64,000 nt of DNA, taken from contig NZ_JAZLIO010000021.1 of assembly GCF_045617425.1 (NCBI RefSeq), positions 1 through 64,000 on the forward strand, read 5' to 3'. The stretch is from Carnobacterium_B sp045617425 (lineage in GTDB: Bacteria > Bacillota > Bacilli > Lactobacillales > Carnobacteriaceae). Of the stretch, positions 33,145 to 42,256 are shown one piece after another (positions within the stretch are counted from its first letter, which is position 1; each line of letters begins with the position of its first letter). The translations under genes were made by a program, and so were the position numbers. The notes under the pieces were generated by a model. The model saw only the letters and a list, made by a program, of their open reading frames with translations. It had not been told where the DNA came from and made no database searches.

Positions 33145-33210
33145 TTTTGTTCCTCCTTCCCCTTTAGTTCTTTTAATGCTCTTAGTTTAAATGTATGTAA
33201 AGGACAAAGA

Positions 33211-33220
33211 ATTTCGTTAT
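33211..33220 (-). promoter_or_regulatory. Candidate competence sigma (com-box-like) element upstream of comGA
   Basis: The minus strand reads ATAACGAAAT about 67 bp before the comGA start, which partly resembles the streptococcal ComX box TACGAATA. I found no convincing sigma-A promoter in the 97-bp gap after the terminator. The match is weak. Confidence 0.25.
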
Positions 33221-33241
33221 TCTTTCTACTGCTTTATATAC

Positions 33242-33290
33242 AAAGAAATCCGTGCCTTTCTATAATTGCTAGAAAGGCACGGATTTCTTT
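33242..33290 (-). terminator. 21-bp perfect hairpin, terminator of yebC
   Basis: A perfect 21-bp inverted repeat (33242-33262 and 33270-33290) with a 7-nt loop. It lies 10 bp after yebC and about 100 bp before comGA, so it isolates the competence operon from yebC read-through. The T tail is within the arm. Confidence 0.8.
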
Positions 33291-33300
33291 TAAGTTATTA

Positions 33301-34026
33301 TTATAATTCAGCGTTGTGGAAGACCTCTGATACGTCATCGTCTTCTTCAAGTTTGTCAATCATTTGATTAAATAAAGCTTTTTTATCTTCTGGCAATTGA
33401 ACCGTTGTTTGTGGAATCATCGTTACTTCAGCTTGCGCTAATGTATAGCCTTCTTTTTCTAAAGCGTCTCGCACATCTGGTAAATCAGAGGGATCAGTAT
33501 AAATTTCAAATACTTCATCTGATGTTTCCATTTCATCTCCACCAGCCTCTAAAACGCTCATTAGCATCGTATCTTCATCGACATCTAATCCTTCACGTTC
33601 GATTGCGATATACCCTTTGCGATCGAACATATAACTAACAGAACCTTTTTCACCTAATGAACCGCCATTTTTATTAAAAGCTACACGAATATTTGTTCCA
33701 GTACGGTTTAAATTATCTGTTAACGTATGCACCAGAACAGCAGTTCCTTTTGGTCCATAACCTTCATAGATAACTTCATCATAATTTTCATTTTCACCTG
33801 TTGCGCTACCTTTTTTTATGGCACGTTCAACATTATCATTTGGCATATTATTAGACTTAGCCTTGTCCATCACCATACGTAATGAAGGATTTGTGTTTGG
33901 ATCAGGCCCACCACTTTTTACAGCCATGTATATTTCTCTTGATATTTTTTGAAATATTTTTCCGCGTTTTGCATCTTGAGCATTTTTACGCCCTTGGATA
34001 TTACTCCATTTTGAATGTCCTGACAC
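33301..34026 (-). CDS. yebC: YebC/PmpR family protein
   Basis: A 241-residue YebC-family protein with the signature GHSKWSNIQGRKNAQDAKRGK at the N-terminus and the conserved EGYGPKGTAVLVHTLTDN region. Long annotated as a DNA-binding regulator, the family has more recently been shown to act on ribosomes that stall at proline runs (bacterial YebC and mitochondrial TACO1). Full length. The GTG start (34026) has GGGGAG six bases upstream. It stands alone between the vanZ-like gene and comG. Confidence 0.95.
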   Translation of the reverse strand: MSGHSKWSNIQGRKNAQDAKRGKIFQKISREIYMAVKSGGPDPNTNPSLRMVMDKAKSNNMPNDNVERAIKKGSATGENENYDEVIYEGYGPKGTAVLVHTLTDNLNRTGTNIRVAFNKNGGSLGEKGSVSYMFDRKGYIAIEREGLDVDEDTMLMSVLEAGGDEMETSDEVFEIYTDPSDLPDVRDALEKEGYTLAQAEVTMIPQTTVQLPEDKKALFNQMIDKLEEDDDVSEVFHNAEL

Positions 34027-34129
34027 TCCAAACTCCCCATTTCATAGTATAAGTGTATTAAGCTAGAATAATTAGCCTTACTTATTTTATCAAAAATCCC
34101 ATTATAGAGCAACTATACATCTGTATTCG

Positions 34130-34660
34130 TTACCGCTTGAATTTTTTAACGGATCGTTTTGCATATTTCTTTTTAGAAATAAACAAAAAAAATGCCAAAG
34201 CTAAAAGAATGCTTGTGATGGCACCAGTTGAGTCTAAAACAACATCTTCCATCAATGGTGTTCGATCTGGCGTAATACTTTGATGGAATTCATCAAATGC
34301 GGCATACCCAGATGCTAATAACCAAGCTACAAAGGCTGCTAATCCAATATTCGTCATTTTATTTTTTAATCCTAAAAACCAGCACAATCCTAATAAAAAA
34401 TAAATTCCATAATGAGCTAATTTTCGAATAAAAAATTCCACAAATGAACTGTATCCTTGGGCAGCAATGCTCACTTCACTACCTGCATAATTAAATTGGA
34501 TATGGCTTAATAGGTCTTTCAATGGTTCTTTAGCTAATACGGTATCCAATACACCTGTTAACGATTGTTCACCGTATGGCTGAGAAGAACTATAAAATAA
34601 TCCACCCATAATTATCAATGCAAGTGCAATAAAAAGATTATCCTTTAAAGTAGATTGCAT
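34130..34660 (-). CDS. VanZ-family membrane protein
   Basis: A 176-residue membrane protein with about four hydrophobic segments and the VanZ signatures KLAHYGIYFLLG and DEFHQSITPDRTP-MEDVVLDSTGA. VanZ confers low-level teicoplanin resistance in enterococci, but most chromosomal relatives, like this one, have no glycopeptide-resistance neighbours and their role is unknown. ATG 34660 has AAAGG nine bases upstream. A basic tail (KKYAKRSVKKFKR) ends the protein. Confidence 0.88.
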   Translation of the reverse strand: MQSTLKDNLFIALALIIMGGLFYSSSQPYGEQSLTGVLDTVLAKEPLKDLLSHIQFNYAGSEVSIAAQGYSSFVEFFIRKLAHYGIYFLLGLCWFLGLKNKMTNIGLAAFVAWLLASGYAAFDEFHQSITPDRTPLMEDVVLDSTGAITSILLALAFFLFISKKKYAKRSVKKFKR

Positions 34661-34803
34661 CCTTATTTTCCTTCTTTCTAATTTTTTTTACTGTTTCATC
34701 CATCATCACGTTGGCTGTTTCTATTTTACATGAACTGAAATTGATTTTGGTAGTTATTTTCAAGTCGCTTTATAAAAATTGGCTCCTGTAACTTATTGTT
34801 GGT

Positions 34804-34832
34804 TTCAAAACTACTACAAACTAGAGTATAAT
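34804..34832 (+). promoter_or_regulatory. Promoter for pepF
   Basis: A consensus TATAAT (34827-34832) with TTCAAA (34804-34809) at 17-bp spacing; start of transcription near 34839, about 27 bp before the pepF ATG. Confidence 0.5.
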
Positions 34833-34865
34833 AAATGTATTCAGAACTCGAAAGGATGTTACGAT

Positions 34866-36677
34866 ATGAAATATAGTATGACATGGGATCTTGAATCTAT
34901 TTTCCCAGGAGGCAGCAACTCACCTCAATTAAAAGAAAAGTTAAATACCATTCGAGGTCAGTTAGATGAATTCACTCATCTAGTTACTCACTGGGACACA
35001 GAAAAAGACCATCCAAAGTTTAAAAGTTTTGCTGATATTTTACTAATTCAAGAAGAACTATCAAAAGGCCTTTCGCAAGTTTTCACCTTTATAGAAGCAG
35101 TTCAATCTGCAGATGTATCTGATAAACAAGCAGGAGCTATTTTAGGCCAAATTTTCGAATTAAATAGTGCTTTTAGTACTCTTCAAACCATTTTAACCAA
35201 AAAAATGGTTTCCATGCCAGATGATAAATGGAATGAATTAATTGACTTGCCTGCTTTCAAAGCGATTGATTTCAGTCTAAATGAAACACGTACACAAGGA
35301 AAAGACTTATTAAGCGAAGCTGAAGAAACCTTGATCAATGCCCTATCTATCGATGGATTTCAAGGATGGAGCGACCATTACGATTCATTGGTCGCAACAA
35401 TTGAAATTCCTTTTGAAGACAGCCAAGGAAAAACTACTCTTTTATCTGCAGGACAGGCTTACAATAAAATGAATACCGACCCTGATCCAGCCGTTCGTGA
35501 GCAATTATTCAGAAAATGGGAAAAAACATGGGGAAGTATGTCTCCTTTATTTAGCGACACGTTAAATCATCTAGCAGGGTTTCGCTTAGCTGATTATAAA
35601 GCTCATGGTGTGAAAGATTTCTTGAAACGTCCATTAGAATACAATCGGATGAAACAAGAAACATTAGATACAATGTGGAAAGCAGTTAGCGAGCAGAAAC
35701 AACCCTTTATTGATTATTTAAATCGGAAAGCTCACTTACTCGGAAAAGGCAAGTTATCTTGGCAGGATACGGAAGCACCCGTAATCATTGGGGATGCAAC
35801 AGCTAAAGTCTACCCATATGACGTTGGAGCTGATTTTATTGTTGAAAATTTTAGGAAATTCAGTGGGAAGATGGCTGACTTTGCTCAATATGCTTTTGAT
35901 CATAACTGGATTGAAGCAGAAGACCGCGCTGGAAAAAGACCAGGTGGTTACTGTTCAGAATTACCGGAAAGTAAAGAATCTCGTATTTTCATGACATACG
36001 CTGAATCGCCTAGCGAAGTCTCGACTTTAGCCCACGAATTGGGTCATGCTTTTCATAGCCACGTAATGACTGATTTGCCAACACTTAACCAGCACTATGC
36101 CATGAATGTTGCTGAAACAGCGAGTACTTTTGCAGAAATGATTGTAGCTGACGCCACCGTTAAAGAAGCTGCTTCAAAAGAAGAAAAAATTACCTTATTG
36201 GATACTAAAATACAAAATGCCTTAGCTATGTTTTTAAACATCCATGCTCGCTTCTTATTTGAAACCAGTTTTTATAATGAACGTCAAAATGGAATTGTTA
36301 CAGATGAACGTCTCAGTGAATTGATGGAAGAGGCACAAAAAGAAGCTTACCAAGATTCATTAAGTGAATATCATCCTCATTTTTGGGCTAGTAAACTTCA
36401 CTTCTTCATTGCTGACGTTCCTTTTTATAATTTCCCGTATACTTTTGGTTACTTATTTAGTTTAGGAATTTATGCTCGTTCATTAGAAGAAGGATCTGGT
36501 TTTGAAGATAAATACATCGCACTATTAAGGGATACAGCTTCTATGTCTACTGAGGACCTAGCTATGAAACATCTAGCTGTAGACTTAACAAAACCTGATT
36601 TCTGGGAAGCTGGTATTGCCATCATGAAAACTGACGTCTCTACTTTTATGGAATTAACAAAAGAGTACATTAAATAA
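34866..36677 (+). CDS. pepF: M3 family oligoendopeptidase (PepF-like)
   Basis: A 603-residue cytosolic zinc metallopeptidase that cleaves oligopeptides. The zinc site HELGH (in LAHELGHAFHSH, near residue 389) and the downstream Glu in NVAETASTFAE are intact. I start at ATG 34866, with AAAGGA nine bases upstream and an N-terminus KYSMTWDLESIFPGGS that matches the M3B family; the frame is open 29 codons further upstream, but that region contains the promoter. It is slightly longer than lactococcal PepF. Monocistronic, with a terminator directly after it. Confidence 0.93.
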   Translation: MKYSMTWDLESIFPGGSNSPQLKEKLNTIRGQLDEFTHLVTHWDTEKDHPKFKSFADILLIQEELSKGLSQVFTFIEAVQSADVSDKQAGAILGQIFELNSAFSTLQTILTKKMVSMPDDKWNELIDLPAFKAIDFSLNETRTQGKDLLSEAEETLINALSIDGFQGWSDHYDSLVATIEIPFEDSQGKTTLLSAGQAYNKMNTDPDPAVREQLFRKWEKTWGSMSPLFSDTLNHLAGFRLADYKAHGVKDFLKRPLEYNRMKQETLDTMWKAVSEQKQPFIDYLNRKAHLLGKGKLSWQDTEAPVIIGDATAKVYPYDVGADFIVENFRKFSGKMADFAQYAFDHNWIEAEDRAGKRPGGYCSELPESKESRIFMTYAESPSEVSTLAHELGHAFHSHVMTDLPTLNQHYAMNVAETASTFAEMIVADATVKEAASKEEKITLLDTKIQNALAMFLNIHARFLFETSFYNERQNGIVTDERLSELMEEAQKEAYQDSLSEYHPHFWASKLHFFIADVPFYNFPYTFGYLFSLGIYARSLEEGSGFEDKYIALLRDTASMSTEDLAMKHLAVDLTKPDFWEAGIAIMKTDVSTFMELTKEYIK

Positions 36678-36682
36678 TAGTA

Positions 36683-36729
36683 AAGAACTACGACAATCGT
36701 TTAAATGATTGTCATAGTTCTTTTTTTTA
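36683..36729. terminator. Terminator between pepF and the lipid kinase gene
   Basis: A 17-bp stem with one mismatch (36683-36699 and 36708-36724) followed by eight T. It serves pepF and probably also the converging minus-strand gene. Confidence 0.85.
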
Positions 36730-37635
36730 TTCTTCTTTTGTATCCCTTGGAACAAAAATAGTAATGTGACTAGGTAGAACTTGAACATTAAGAGGAAGCT
36801 TGTCTCCTTCATCACCATCAATATTGCTTATCACTTGATTATCTTCTTCAGAAACAGAGATCTTTCCTGATTTAAATTCTTTATACAATGTTTCATTTGC
36901 ATCAATCGCATTTCCTGAGACTATTTTGGGAACTAATTTAAGCTTGTCCATCAACGTTTTGCCTTTTAATACGATTAAATGCAAGTAACCATCGTCAATT
37001 TTTGCATGAGGCAGCATTTTTTCAAATCCTCCTACAGAATTCGTCAATGCAATAAGTACTAAACTAGATTCTTGTTCATAGACCTCATCGTCTAATTCTA
37101 ATTTAAATGTATAACTTTGACCATCACTTAATGCCTTTGCACCTTCAATAAAATAAGCTAATGAACCTAATCTTGTTTTTTGGTCCGCACCTACGTTTTT
37201 AACAGCTTCAGGAATTTTCCCAATGGCAATGACATCTACAAAATAAGAATCATTTACTTTGCCAATATCTAGTTTTTTTGTGATTGCATCTGGCAGTATT
37301 CGAATGGCAGTTGCTGGGTCAAGTGGAATACCCAGTGCACGACCTAAATCATTAACTGTACCTAAAGGGATAATTCCCAATTTTGGACGATACTCTTCTT
37401 CAGCTAGACCACTTATACTTTCATTTACAGTACCATCACCGCCCATAACAAAAACCGCTTCCACTCTTTCTTTAGACGCAGATTTGGCAAATGCTTCAGC
37501 ATCCCCGCCTTTTTCTGTTTCCTTTAGTACAACTTCATCATATAATCGTTCTAATGTTTCTAAAGCGAGCTTAGAATATTCCTTTCCTTTTTCTCCCCCA
37601 GAAGAAGGATTTACGATCAATACAGCTTTTTTCAT
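36727..37635 (-). CDS. Diacylglycerol/lipid kinase (DagK/YegS/BmrU family)
   Basis: A 302-residue lipid kinase with the DAGK catalytic motif region VNPSSGGEKG near the N-terminus and VMGGDGTVNESISG (GGDGT nucleotide site), then PLGTVNDLGRALG. Soluble DgkB of Bacillus recycles diacylglycerol released by lipoteichoic-acid synthesis; this protein could serve the same role together with the ugtP/ltaA genes in the window, but YegS/BmrU-type paralogues exist and I cannot tell them apart here. ATG 37635 has AAAGG upstream. Monocistronic. Confidence 0.88.
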   Translation of the reverse strand: MKKAVLIVNPSSGGEKGKEYSKLALETLERLYDEVVLKETEKGGDAEAFAKSASKERVEAVFVMGGDGTVNESISGLAEEEYRPKLGIIPLGTVNDLGRALGIPLDPATAIRILPDAITKKLDIGKVNDSYFVDVIAIGKIPEAVKNVGADQKTRLGSLAYFIEGAKALSDGQSYTFKLELDDEVYEQESSLVLIALTNSVGGFEKMLPHAKIDDGYLHLIVLKGKTLMDKLKLVPKIVSGNAIDANETLYKEFKSGKISVSEEDNQVISNIDGDEGDKLPLNVQVLPSHITIFVPRDTKEE

Positions 37636-37737
37636 TTTCCATCAACCTTTCCTACTTCTAAATAAGACTTGTTTTTTTATATAGTTAGTTTAACTTATGG
37701 TCAATACTATTGCTACAAAAAGGCATTTTTAGGTTAC

Positions 37738-37788
37738 TGAAAAAGCAGAACACAAGGATAATAAATGCCTTGTGCTCTGCTTTTTTTT
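37738..37788. terminator. Strong terminator after the SDR gene
   Basis: A 17-bp stem with one mismatch (37741-37757 and 37768-37784) with A and T runs on both sides, so it can work in both directions; flanking genes are both on the minus strand. Confidence 0.8.
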
Positions 37789-37857
37789 ATTTAACTATAG
37801 GATAATCATTCTATTTGTTAAACCTATTCTAACTCTTACCTTTACCGTATGCTGATT

Positions 37858-38736
37858 TTAACCATTCACAACTGTTCCTCCATTTACGTGTAGAACTTGT
37901 CCGCTAACATAGCTAGAATCTTCACTAGCTAAGTAAACATAGGTAGGTGCAAGTTCATATGCTTCACCTGCTCGTTTCATTGGAACAGATGCTCCAAATT
38001 CTTCTTTATCATCGTTTGGTGTAGTTGCCGGAATTAAAGGAGTCCAAATTGGACCTGGAGCTACTGCGTTGACACGAACTTTCTTATCAATGATTTCTTG
38101 ATTTTGTGAAAGCGAACGAGTAAAGGCTACTATAGCACCTTTAGTAGATGAATAATCTAATAAACCTGGTGAACCTTGATAAGCCGTTACAGAAGTCGTA
38201 TTAATAATTTTTCCATTTTCATTCATATGAGGCAATGCTGCTTTTACAAAATAAAACATTGAAAAAATGTTGGTACGGAAAGTACGATCCAACTGTGCAG
38301 CAGTAATTTCGGTAATCGATTTACGCGTATGTTGTTCGGCAGCGTTATTCACCAAAATATCTATACTGCCATATTCCGCTATCGTTTTTTTAATTACTTC
38401 TTGTGCAAACGATTCGTCACCAACGTCCCCTGTGAACCAAAGAACTTTACCACGGATTTCTTCAATCCGTTTTCTTAAATTCTCAGCATCTTCTTTATTT
38501 TCGTAATCTGTTACAACAACATCTGCCCCTTCTTTGGCAAATGCAATGGCAACAGCTGCTCCAATACCGCTGTCTGCTCCAGTTACAATAGCTACTTTCC
38601 CTTCCAATTTACCAGCAGGTTTGTAATCAGGCGACTCGTTTTTTGGAACCGGACTCATTTCTTTATTTGCATCTTCTTGTCGATAATCTTCTTTTGGAGC
38701 CTGAGTTTCGATGATTTCTTTTTCTCGTTCTGTCAT
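37858..38736 (-). CDS. Short-chain dehydrogenase/reductase (YhdF/YtaG-like)
   Basis: A 292-residue classical SDR. An acidic, proline-rich N-terminal extension of about 45 residues precedes the cofactor motif TGADSGIGAAVA; NNAA, the Ser of TTSVTAYQG and the catalytic YSSTKG (Tyr-x-x-x-Lys) are intact; it ends SGQVLHVNGGTVVNG. The extended N-terminus is typical of the YhdF/YtaG/GS39 general-stress SDR group, whose substrates are unknown. The Asp after the second beta strand (VVVTDYENK) suggests NAD(H) preference. Monocistronic. Confidence 0.9.
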   Translation of the reverse strand: MTEREKEIIETQAPKEDYRQEDANKEMSPVPKNESPDYKPAGKLEGKVAIVTGADSGIGAAVAIAFAKEGADVVVTDYENKEDAENLRKRIEEIRGKVLWFTGDVGDESFAQEVIKKTIAEYGSIDILVNNAAEQHTRKSITEITAAQLDRTFRTNIFSMFYFVKAALPHMNENGKIINTTSVTAYQGSPGLLDYSSTKGAIVAFTRSLSQNQEIIDKKVRVNAVAPGPIWTPLIPATTPNDDKEEFGASVPMKRAGEAYELAPTYVYLASEDSSYVSGQVLHVNGGTVVNG

Positions 38737-38938
38737 TGATGCTCACCATCCTTAATAAAATTTTATCCATATTTAGTTTAACAATAATTTATTTTCTAAT
38801 CGAATATAATGCACTCATTTTATTATTTTTCAGCTTTGTTCTTTTTAACAAGCATGTTAATAGATTATTATAGAATCATTCGCTAAAATTAAATTATTCT
38901 ATTAAATTTAACCCTATTCACTATTGGAGGACTTATGT

Positions 38939-40618
38939 ATGACTAAAATGAAATGGTGGCAAAAAGCAATCATCTATCAAATTTACCCAAGAAGTTTCCA
39001 AGATTCTAACGGAGATGGTATTGGTGACATAAAAGGAGCTTTAAAACAGCTTGATTACGTGCAATCTTTAGGAGTAAATACAGTATGGGTAAATCCAAAT
39101 ATGCTGTCTCCTCAAGAAGACAATGGTTATGACGTATCTGACTACTATGCAATTGATCCGTTATTTGGTACAAAAGAACAATCTGAAACATTCGTTAAAG
39201 AAGTTCATAATCGTGGAATGAAGCTTATCTATGACTTTCCATTAAATCATACTTCTACTGAGCATTATTGGTTTAAAGAGGCCATCAAAGGTCCAGAGAA
39301 TCCTTATCGTGATTATTATATATGGGCAGACGCTCCTGATGATAGAGACTATCCAAATAATTGGTATTCTGATGATAAAGAACCTTCTTGGACAAAAGAA
39401 CCGAATGGAAATCAATTTTATCTGCATCTTTACAAAGATAGCATGGCTGACCTCAACTGGGCTAATCCTAAAGTAAGAAAAGAAATGATGAATATTGGGA
39501 AATTTTGGATTGAAAATGGCATTGATGGCTTTCGTTTAGATGCAGTCTTATTTATTGATAAAAAAGAAGGATTGCCTGATGATTCAAATGCAGCTAAAGA
39601 TGGAGAAGGTTCCGGTAAATCCGTCAATGAACATGGACCCAACATAACTAAATACCTTGAGGAATTCAGTAATGAACTAAGAAAATACAATGAAGAACTT
39701 TTAGTTATTGGCGAAGCACCAACTGCTGGAGCCGATTTAGCATTAGACTATATCGGCTCTGAAAAAGATATGATGGATAATGTCATTTCCTTCACTTATT
39801 TTCCTGAAATAGAAAAATTAAAAGACCCTTCATTACCTTCTGATATTCAAATCGGGAAACTGGATAAAGAAAAATTTAAATTTGAAATGAATAATTGGCA
39901 ATCAAAACTAGCTGCGCGCGGCGGTCCTATCCTTTACTGGAATAATCATGATATGCCTAGAGCAGTTTCTAGATTTGGCGATATAAAACAATATAGAGAT
40001 AACAGCAGCAAAATGTTAGCTACTTTAATGTATCTTCAAAAAGGGATTCCTATTATTTATTATGGAGAAGAAATTGGTATGAAAAATAGTTATTTTGATA
40101 ATTTTGATGATTTTGAAATTCCTGGAAAGGATAAGATTATTGAAAAGGCTAAAGAAAAAGGATATTCAGAAGATGAAATAAAGCAGCATTTCAATGCTAG
40201 AGCTAAAAATATTAGCCGCGGAATTATGCAGTGGGATAATTCAAGTTTTTCTGGTTTTTCTACAGTTAAACCTTGGATAAAATCGAATACAGAAGAAAAA
40301 TACAATGTGAACGATCAAAATTCTGAGCCGAATAGCATTCTAAATTATTATCGTCAATTAATCTCTCTAAAAAAGGAAGTTTTATTTGTCGAAGGATCTT
40401 TTCAATTGAAACCTACCAAAGATTCCTTGTACATCTACGAAAGAACGTATGGAGAACAAAAAGCACTGATTTATTGTAATTTTTCTGATAAAGCAGAAAA
40501 TGTACAAATAATTGATGATTTGCAAGAATGGACTATTATTCTTGCAAATGAAGGGAATAGTTTATCTGGAACACATTTACACTTAGCACCCTTTGGAACC
40601 GTTGTTTTTAGAAATTAA
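38939..40618 (+). CDS. GH13 alpha-glucosidase / oligo-1,6-glucosidase-like
   Basis: A 559-residue cytosolic GH13 enzyme (GH13_31-like) releasing glucose from isomalto- or malto-oligosaccharides. Catalytic residues are visible: nucleophile Asp201 (GFRLDAV), acid/base Glu259 (VIGEAP) and Asp338 (NNHDMPR). The residue after the nucleophile is Ala, not the Val that marks many alpha-1,6-specific isomaltases, so bond preference is open. I use ATG 38939 with GGAGG eight bases upstream rather than an upstream TTG. No transporter or phosphotransferase genes are adjacent and I saw no cre in its promoter, so the source of its substrate is unclear. Confidence 0.88.
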   Translation: MTKMKWWQKAIIYQIYPRSFQDSNGDGIGDIKGALKQLDYVQSLGVNTVWVNPNMLSPQEDNGYDVSDYYAIDPLFGTKEQSETFVKEVHNRGMKLIYDFPLNHTSTEHYWFKEAIKGPENPYRDYYIWADAPDDRDYPNNWYSDDKEPSWTKEPNGNQFYLHLYKDSMADLNWANPKVRKEMMNIGKFWIENGIDGFRLDAVLFIDKKEGLPDDSNAAKDGEGSGKSVNEHGPNITKYLEEFSNELRKYNEELLVIGEAPTAGADLALDYIGSEKDMMDNVISFTYFPEIEKLKDPSLPSDIQIGKLDKEKFKFEMNNWQSKLAARGGPILYWNNHDMPRAVSRFGDIKQYRDNSSKMLATLMYLQKGIPIIYYGEEIGMKNSYFDNFDDFEIPGKDKIIEKAKEKGYSEDEIKQHFNARAKNISRGIMQWDNSSFSGFSTVKPWIKSNTEEKYNVNDQNSEPNSILNYYRQLISLKKEVLFVEGSFQLKPTKDSLYIYERTYGEQKALIYCNFSDKAENVQIIDDLQEWTIILANEGNSLSGTHLHLAPFGTVVFRN

Positions 40619-40632
40619 ATTATTTAGTTGAT

Positions 40633-40677
40633 AAAAAAAGAATTTCCTTGTCAATTTGACAAGGAAATTCTTTTTTA
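40633..40677. terminator. Bidirectional terminator between the glucosidase and NlpC genes
   Basis: Perfect 13-bp stem GAATTTCCTTGTC/GACAAGGAAATTC (40640-40652 and 40658-40670) with A6 and T6 runs, between converging genes. Confidence 0.9.
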
Positions 40678-40681
40678 TCTT

Positions 40682-42121
40682 TTAGTAACGTCCATATCCT
40701 ACAAGTTTAGGTCCCCAATAAGAAGAGCTAACTGAAGTATAAGCAACGCCTGTACTACTTTGTGATCCAATAAATTGGCCATTTCCAACATAAATTCCTA
40801 CATGAGTGATTGATCCGCCACTACTAAAGAAAACTAAATCTCCAGGTTGTGGATTTGACACTTTAGTAGAAGATGCATATTGTGCAGCTGCTGTACGTGG
40901 CAAAGAAATTCCAATTTTTGCAAATACATAAGAAGTAAAACCAGAACAGTCAAAACCATTGGTGGTTGTTCCACCCCATAAATATGGTGTGCCCATCACA
41001 CTAGTTGCATGTGGTTGCAATTTTGACCAAGATGTACCACCACTTGTAGACGGTGCTGGCGTTGTTGGTTTAGGAGCCTCAGGTGTTTTTACTGGTGCCT
41101 TAGTCTCTGTTTTTACTGGTGCACTTGTTTCAGTTTTTGCTGGTGTTTTTGTTTTTGCTGGCGCTTTTGTTGTAGTAGGTGCATTATCAACTTTTTTTGC
41201 GGTCTCTGTTGGAGTAGAAGCTACCACTTCACTTTCTTCTAGTGCTTGAGTTTCTTCAACAGTCTCACTTGATTCTGCAACTACCACTTCTTCATTTTCA
41301 GAAGTTTCTTCTACAATTGGTTCTTCTGTTTGTTCTGCTTCATAACTTGTCAATACAGCTAACTCTGCTGCTTCTTGGGCAGCAGTATATTCTGCTACTT
41401 GATTTTCAGCTTCTGCCTTTTGAGCGATGTATTTATCTTTATCTGATTGTGCACTCGCTGTTTCAATTGCTAATTGAGAAACCACAACTTCTTTTTCTAA
41501 TAATTGTTGTTCCATTTCAGCTTTTGCATTTTCAAGTTGAGCTGCAAGGGCATTTTGTTGAACAATCGATTGTTCCGTTTTCTCTTTCTTTTCTACTACT
41601 GATTCTTTATCATCTGCTTGTGCTTGAACAAGATCTTTGTTTGCTTTTACTAAATCAGTGACTACATCTACTCGTCCAATCACATCAGACATCGAATCAG
41701 CTTCAATAACAAATTCTATGTAGTTTTTTGTGTCTCCATTTACTTGTACTGTACGAGCTTGATCTTCAAGTTGTTCACTACGTTGTGCAATTTTTTCCTC
41801 AAGAGCTTTAATTTCATTTTCAAGTGTTGTTTTTTCTTTTTGAGATGATTCAATTTCTGCTAATAATGAATCAGTTTTATCTTTGTTTGAATCAATTGAA
41901 TTAGTAATAGCTGCTAATTCTGCTTCTGTTTCACTTGATTGATTTTGTAGAGCATCAACTTTTTGTTGAGCTGCTTCAATTGCTTCTTGTGTTTGGGTTA
42001 CTTGTTGTTCAGATTCAGTAAGTTTATTTGTAGTAGTTTCAGCGCTAACGGCAGTTGGTAATATAAGAGAACTAAAGGTCATGGTTCCTAAGATTGCGAT
42101 AGTTACTAGTTTTTTATTCAC
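40682..42121 (-). CDS. Secreted NlpC/P60 peptidoglycan endopeptidase (SagA/P54-like)
   Basis: A 479-residue secreted cell-wall hydrolase. A signal peptide ends near AVSA|ET (about residue 27); a long coiled coil (about 35-245) resembles the PcsB/SagA N-domain; a Thr/Pro/Ala/Lys linker with tandem 8-residue repeats (about 310-365) follows; the C-terminal NlpC/P60 domain has catalytic Cys in NGFDCSG and His in ITHVGIYVG. Enterococcal SagA with this architecture cuts crosslinked peptidoglycan stems and is essential for daughter-cell separation. GTG start 42121 with GGAGGGG eight bases upstream. It is monocistronic, with an extended -10 promoter at 42188-42196. Confidence 0.92.
   Translation of the reverse strand: MNKKLVTIAILGTMTFSSLILPTAVSAETTTNKLTESEQQVTQTQEAIEAAQQKVDALQNQSSETEAELAAITNSIDSNKDKTDSLLAEIESSQKEKTTLENEIKALEEKIAQRSEQLEDQARTVQVNGDTKNYIEFVIEADSMSDVIGRVDVVTDLVKANKDLVQAQADDKESVVEKKEKTEQSIVQQNALAAQLENAKAEMEQQLLEKEVVVSQLAIETASAQSDKDKYIAQKAEAENQVAEYTAAQEAAELAVLTSYEAEQTEEPIVEETSENEEVVVAESSETVEETQALEESEVVASTPTETAKKVDNAPTTTKAPAKTKTPAKTETSAPVKTETKAPVKTPEAPKPTTPAPSTSGGTSWSKLQPHATSVMGTPYLWGGTTTNGFDCSGFTSYVFAKIGISLPRTAAAQYASSTKVSNPQPGDLVFFSSGGSITHVGIYVGNGQFIGSQSSTGVAYTSVSSSYWGPKLVGYGRY
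41085..41156 (-). repeat. Three 24-bp tandem repeats in the NlpC protein linker
   Basis: Three adjacent imperfect 24-bp units (41085-41108, 41109-41132, 41133-41156) encode eight-residue Lys-Thr-Glu/Pro-x-Ala-Pro-type units. The number of units could vary between strains. Confidence 0.75.
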
Positions 42122-42187
42122 GTTTTTTACCCCTCCAAATTACAATTTGATTAAAAGTCTTTTTTTATCGATTTCTTAACGGACTTC

Positions 42188-42196
42188 AGTATAGCA
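42188..42196 (-). promoter_or_regulatory. Extended -10 promoter for the NlpC gene
   Basis: On the minus strand TGCTATACT, i.e. TGn plus TATACT, about 67 bp before the GTG start. The -35 region is poor. Confidence 0.45.
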
Positions 42197-42256
42197 TAAT
42201 CTATGTGATAGAATCGTATCGTTTATATTACAACTGTGTGTCAAATAAAACGTCTT

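Noticed and set aside
34130..34660. Glycopeptide resistance from the VanZ-like gene
   Set aside because: No vanA/vanH/vanX genes are near and most chromosomal VanZ-domain proteins have no resistance role.
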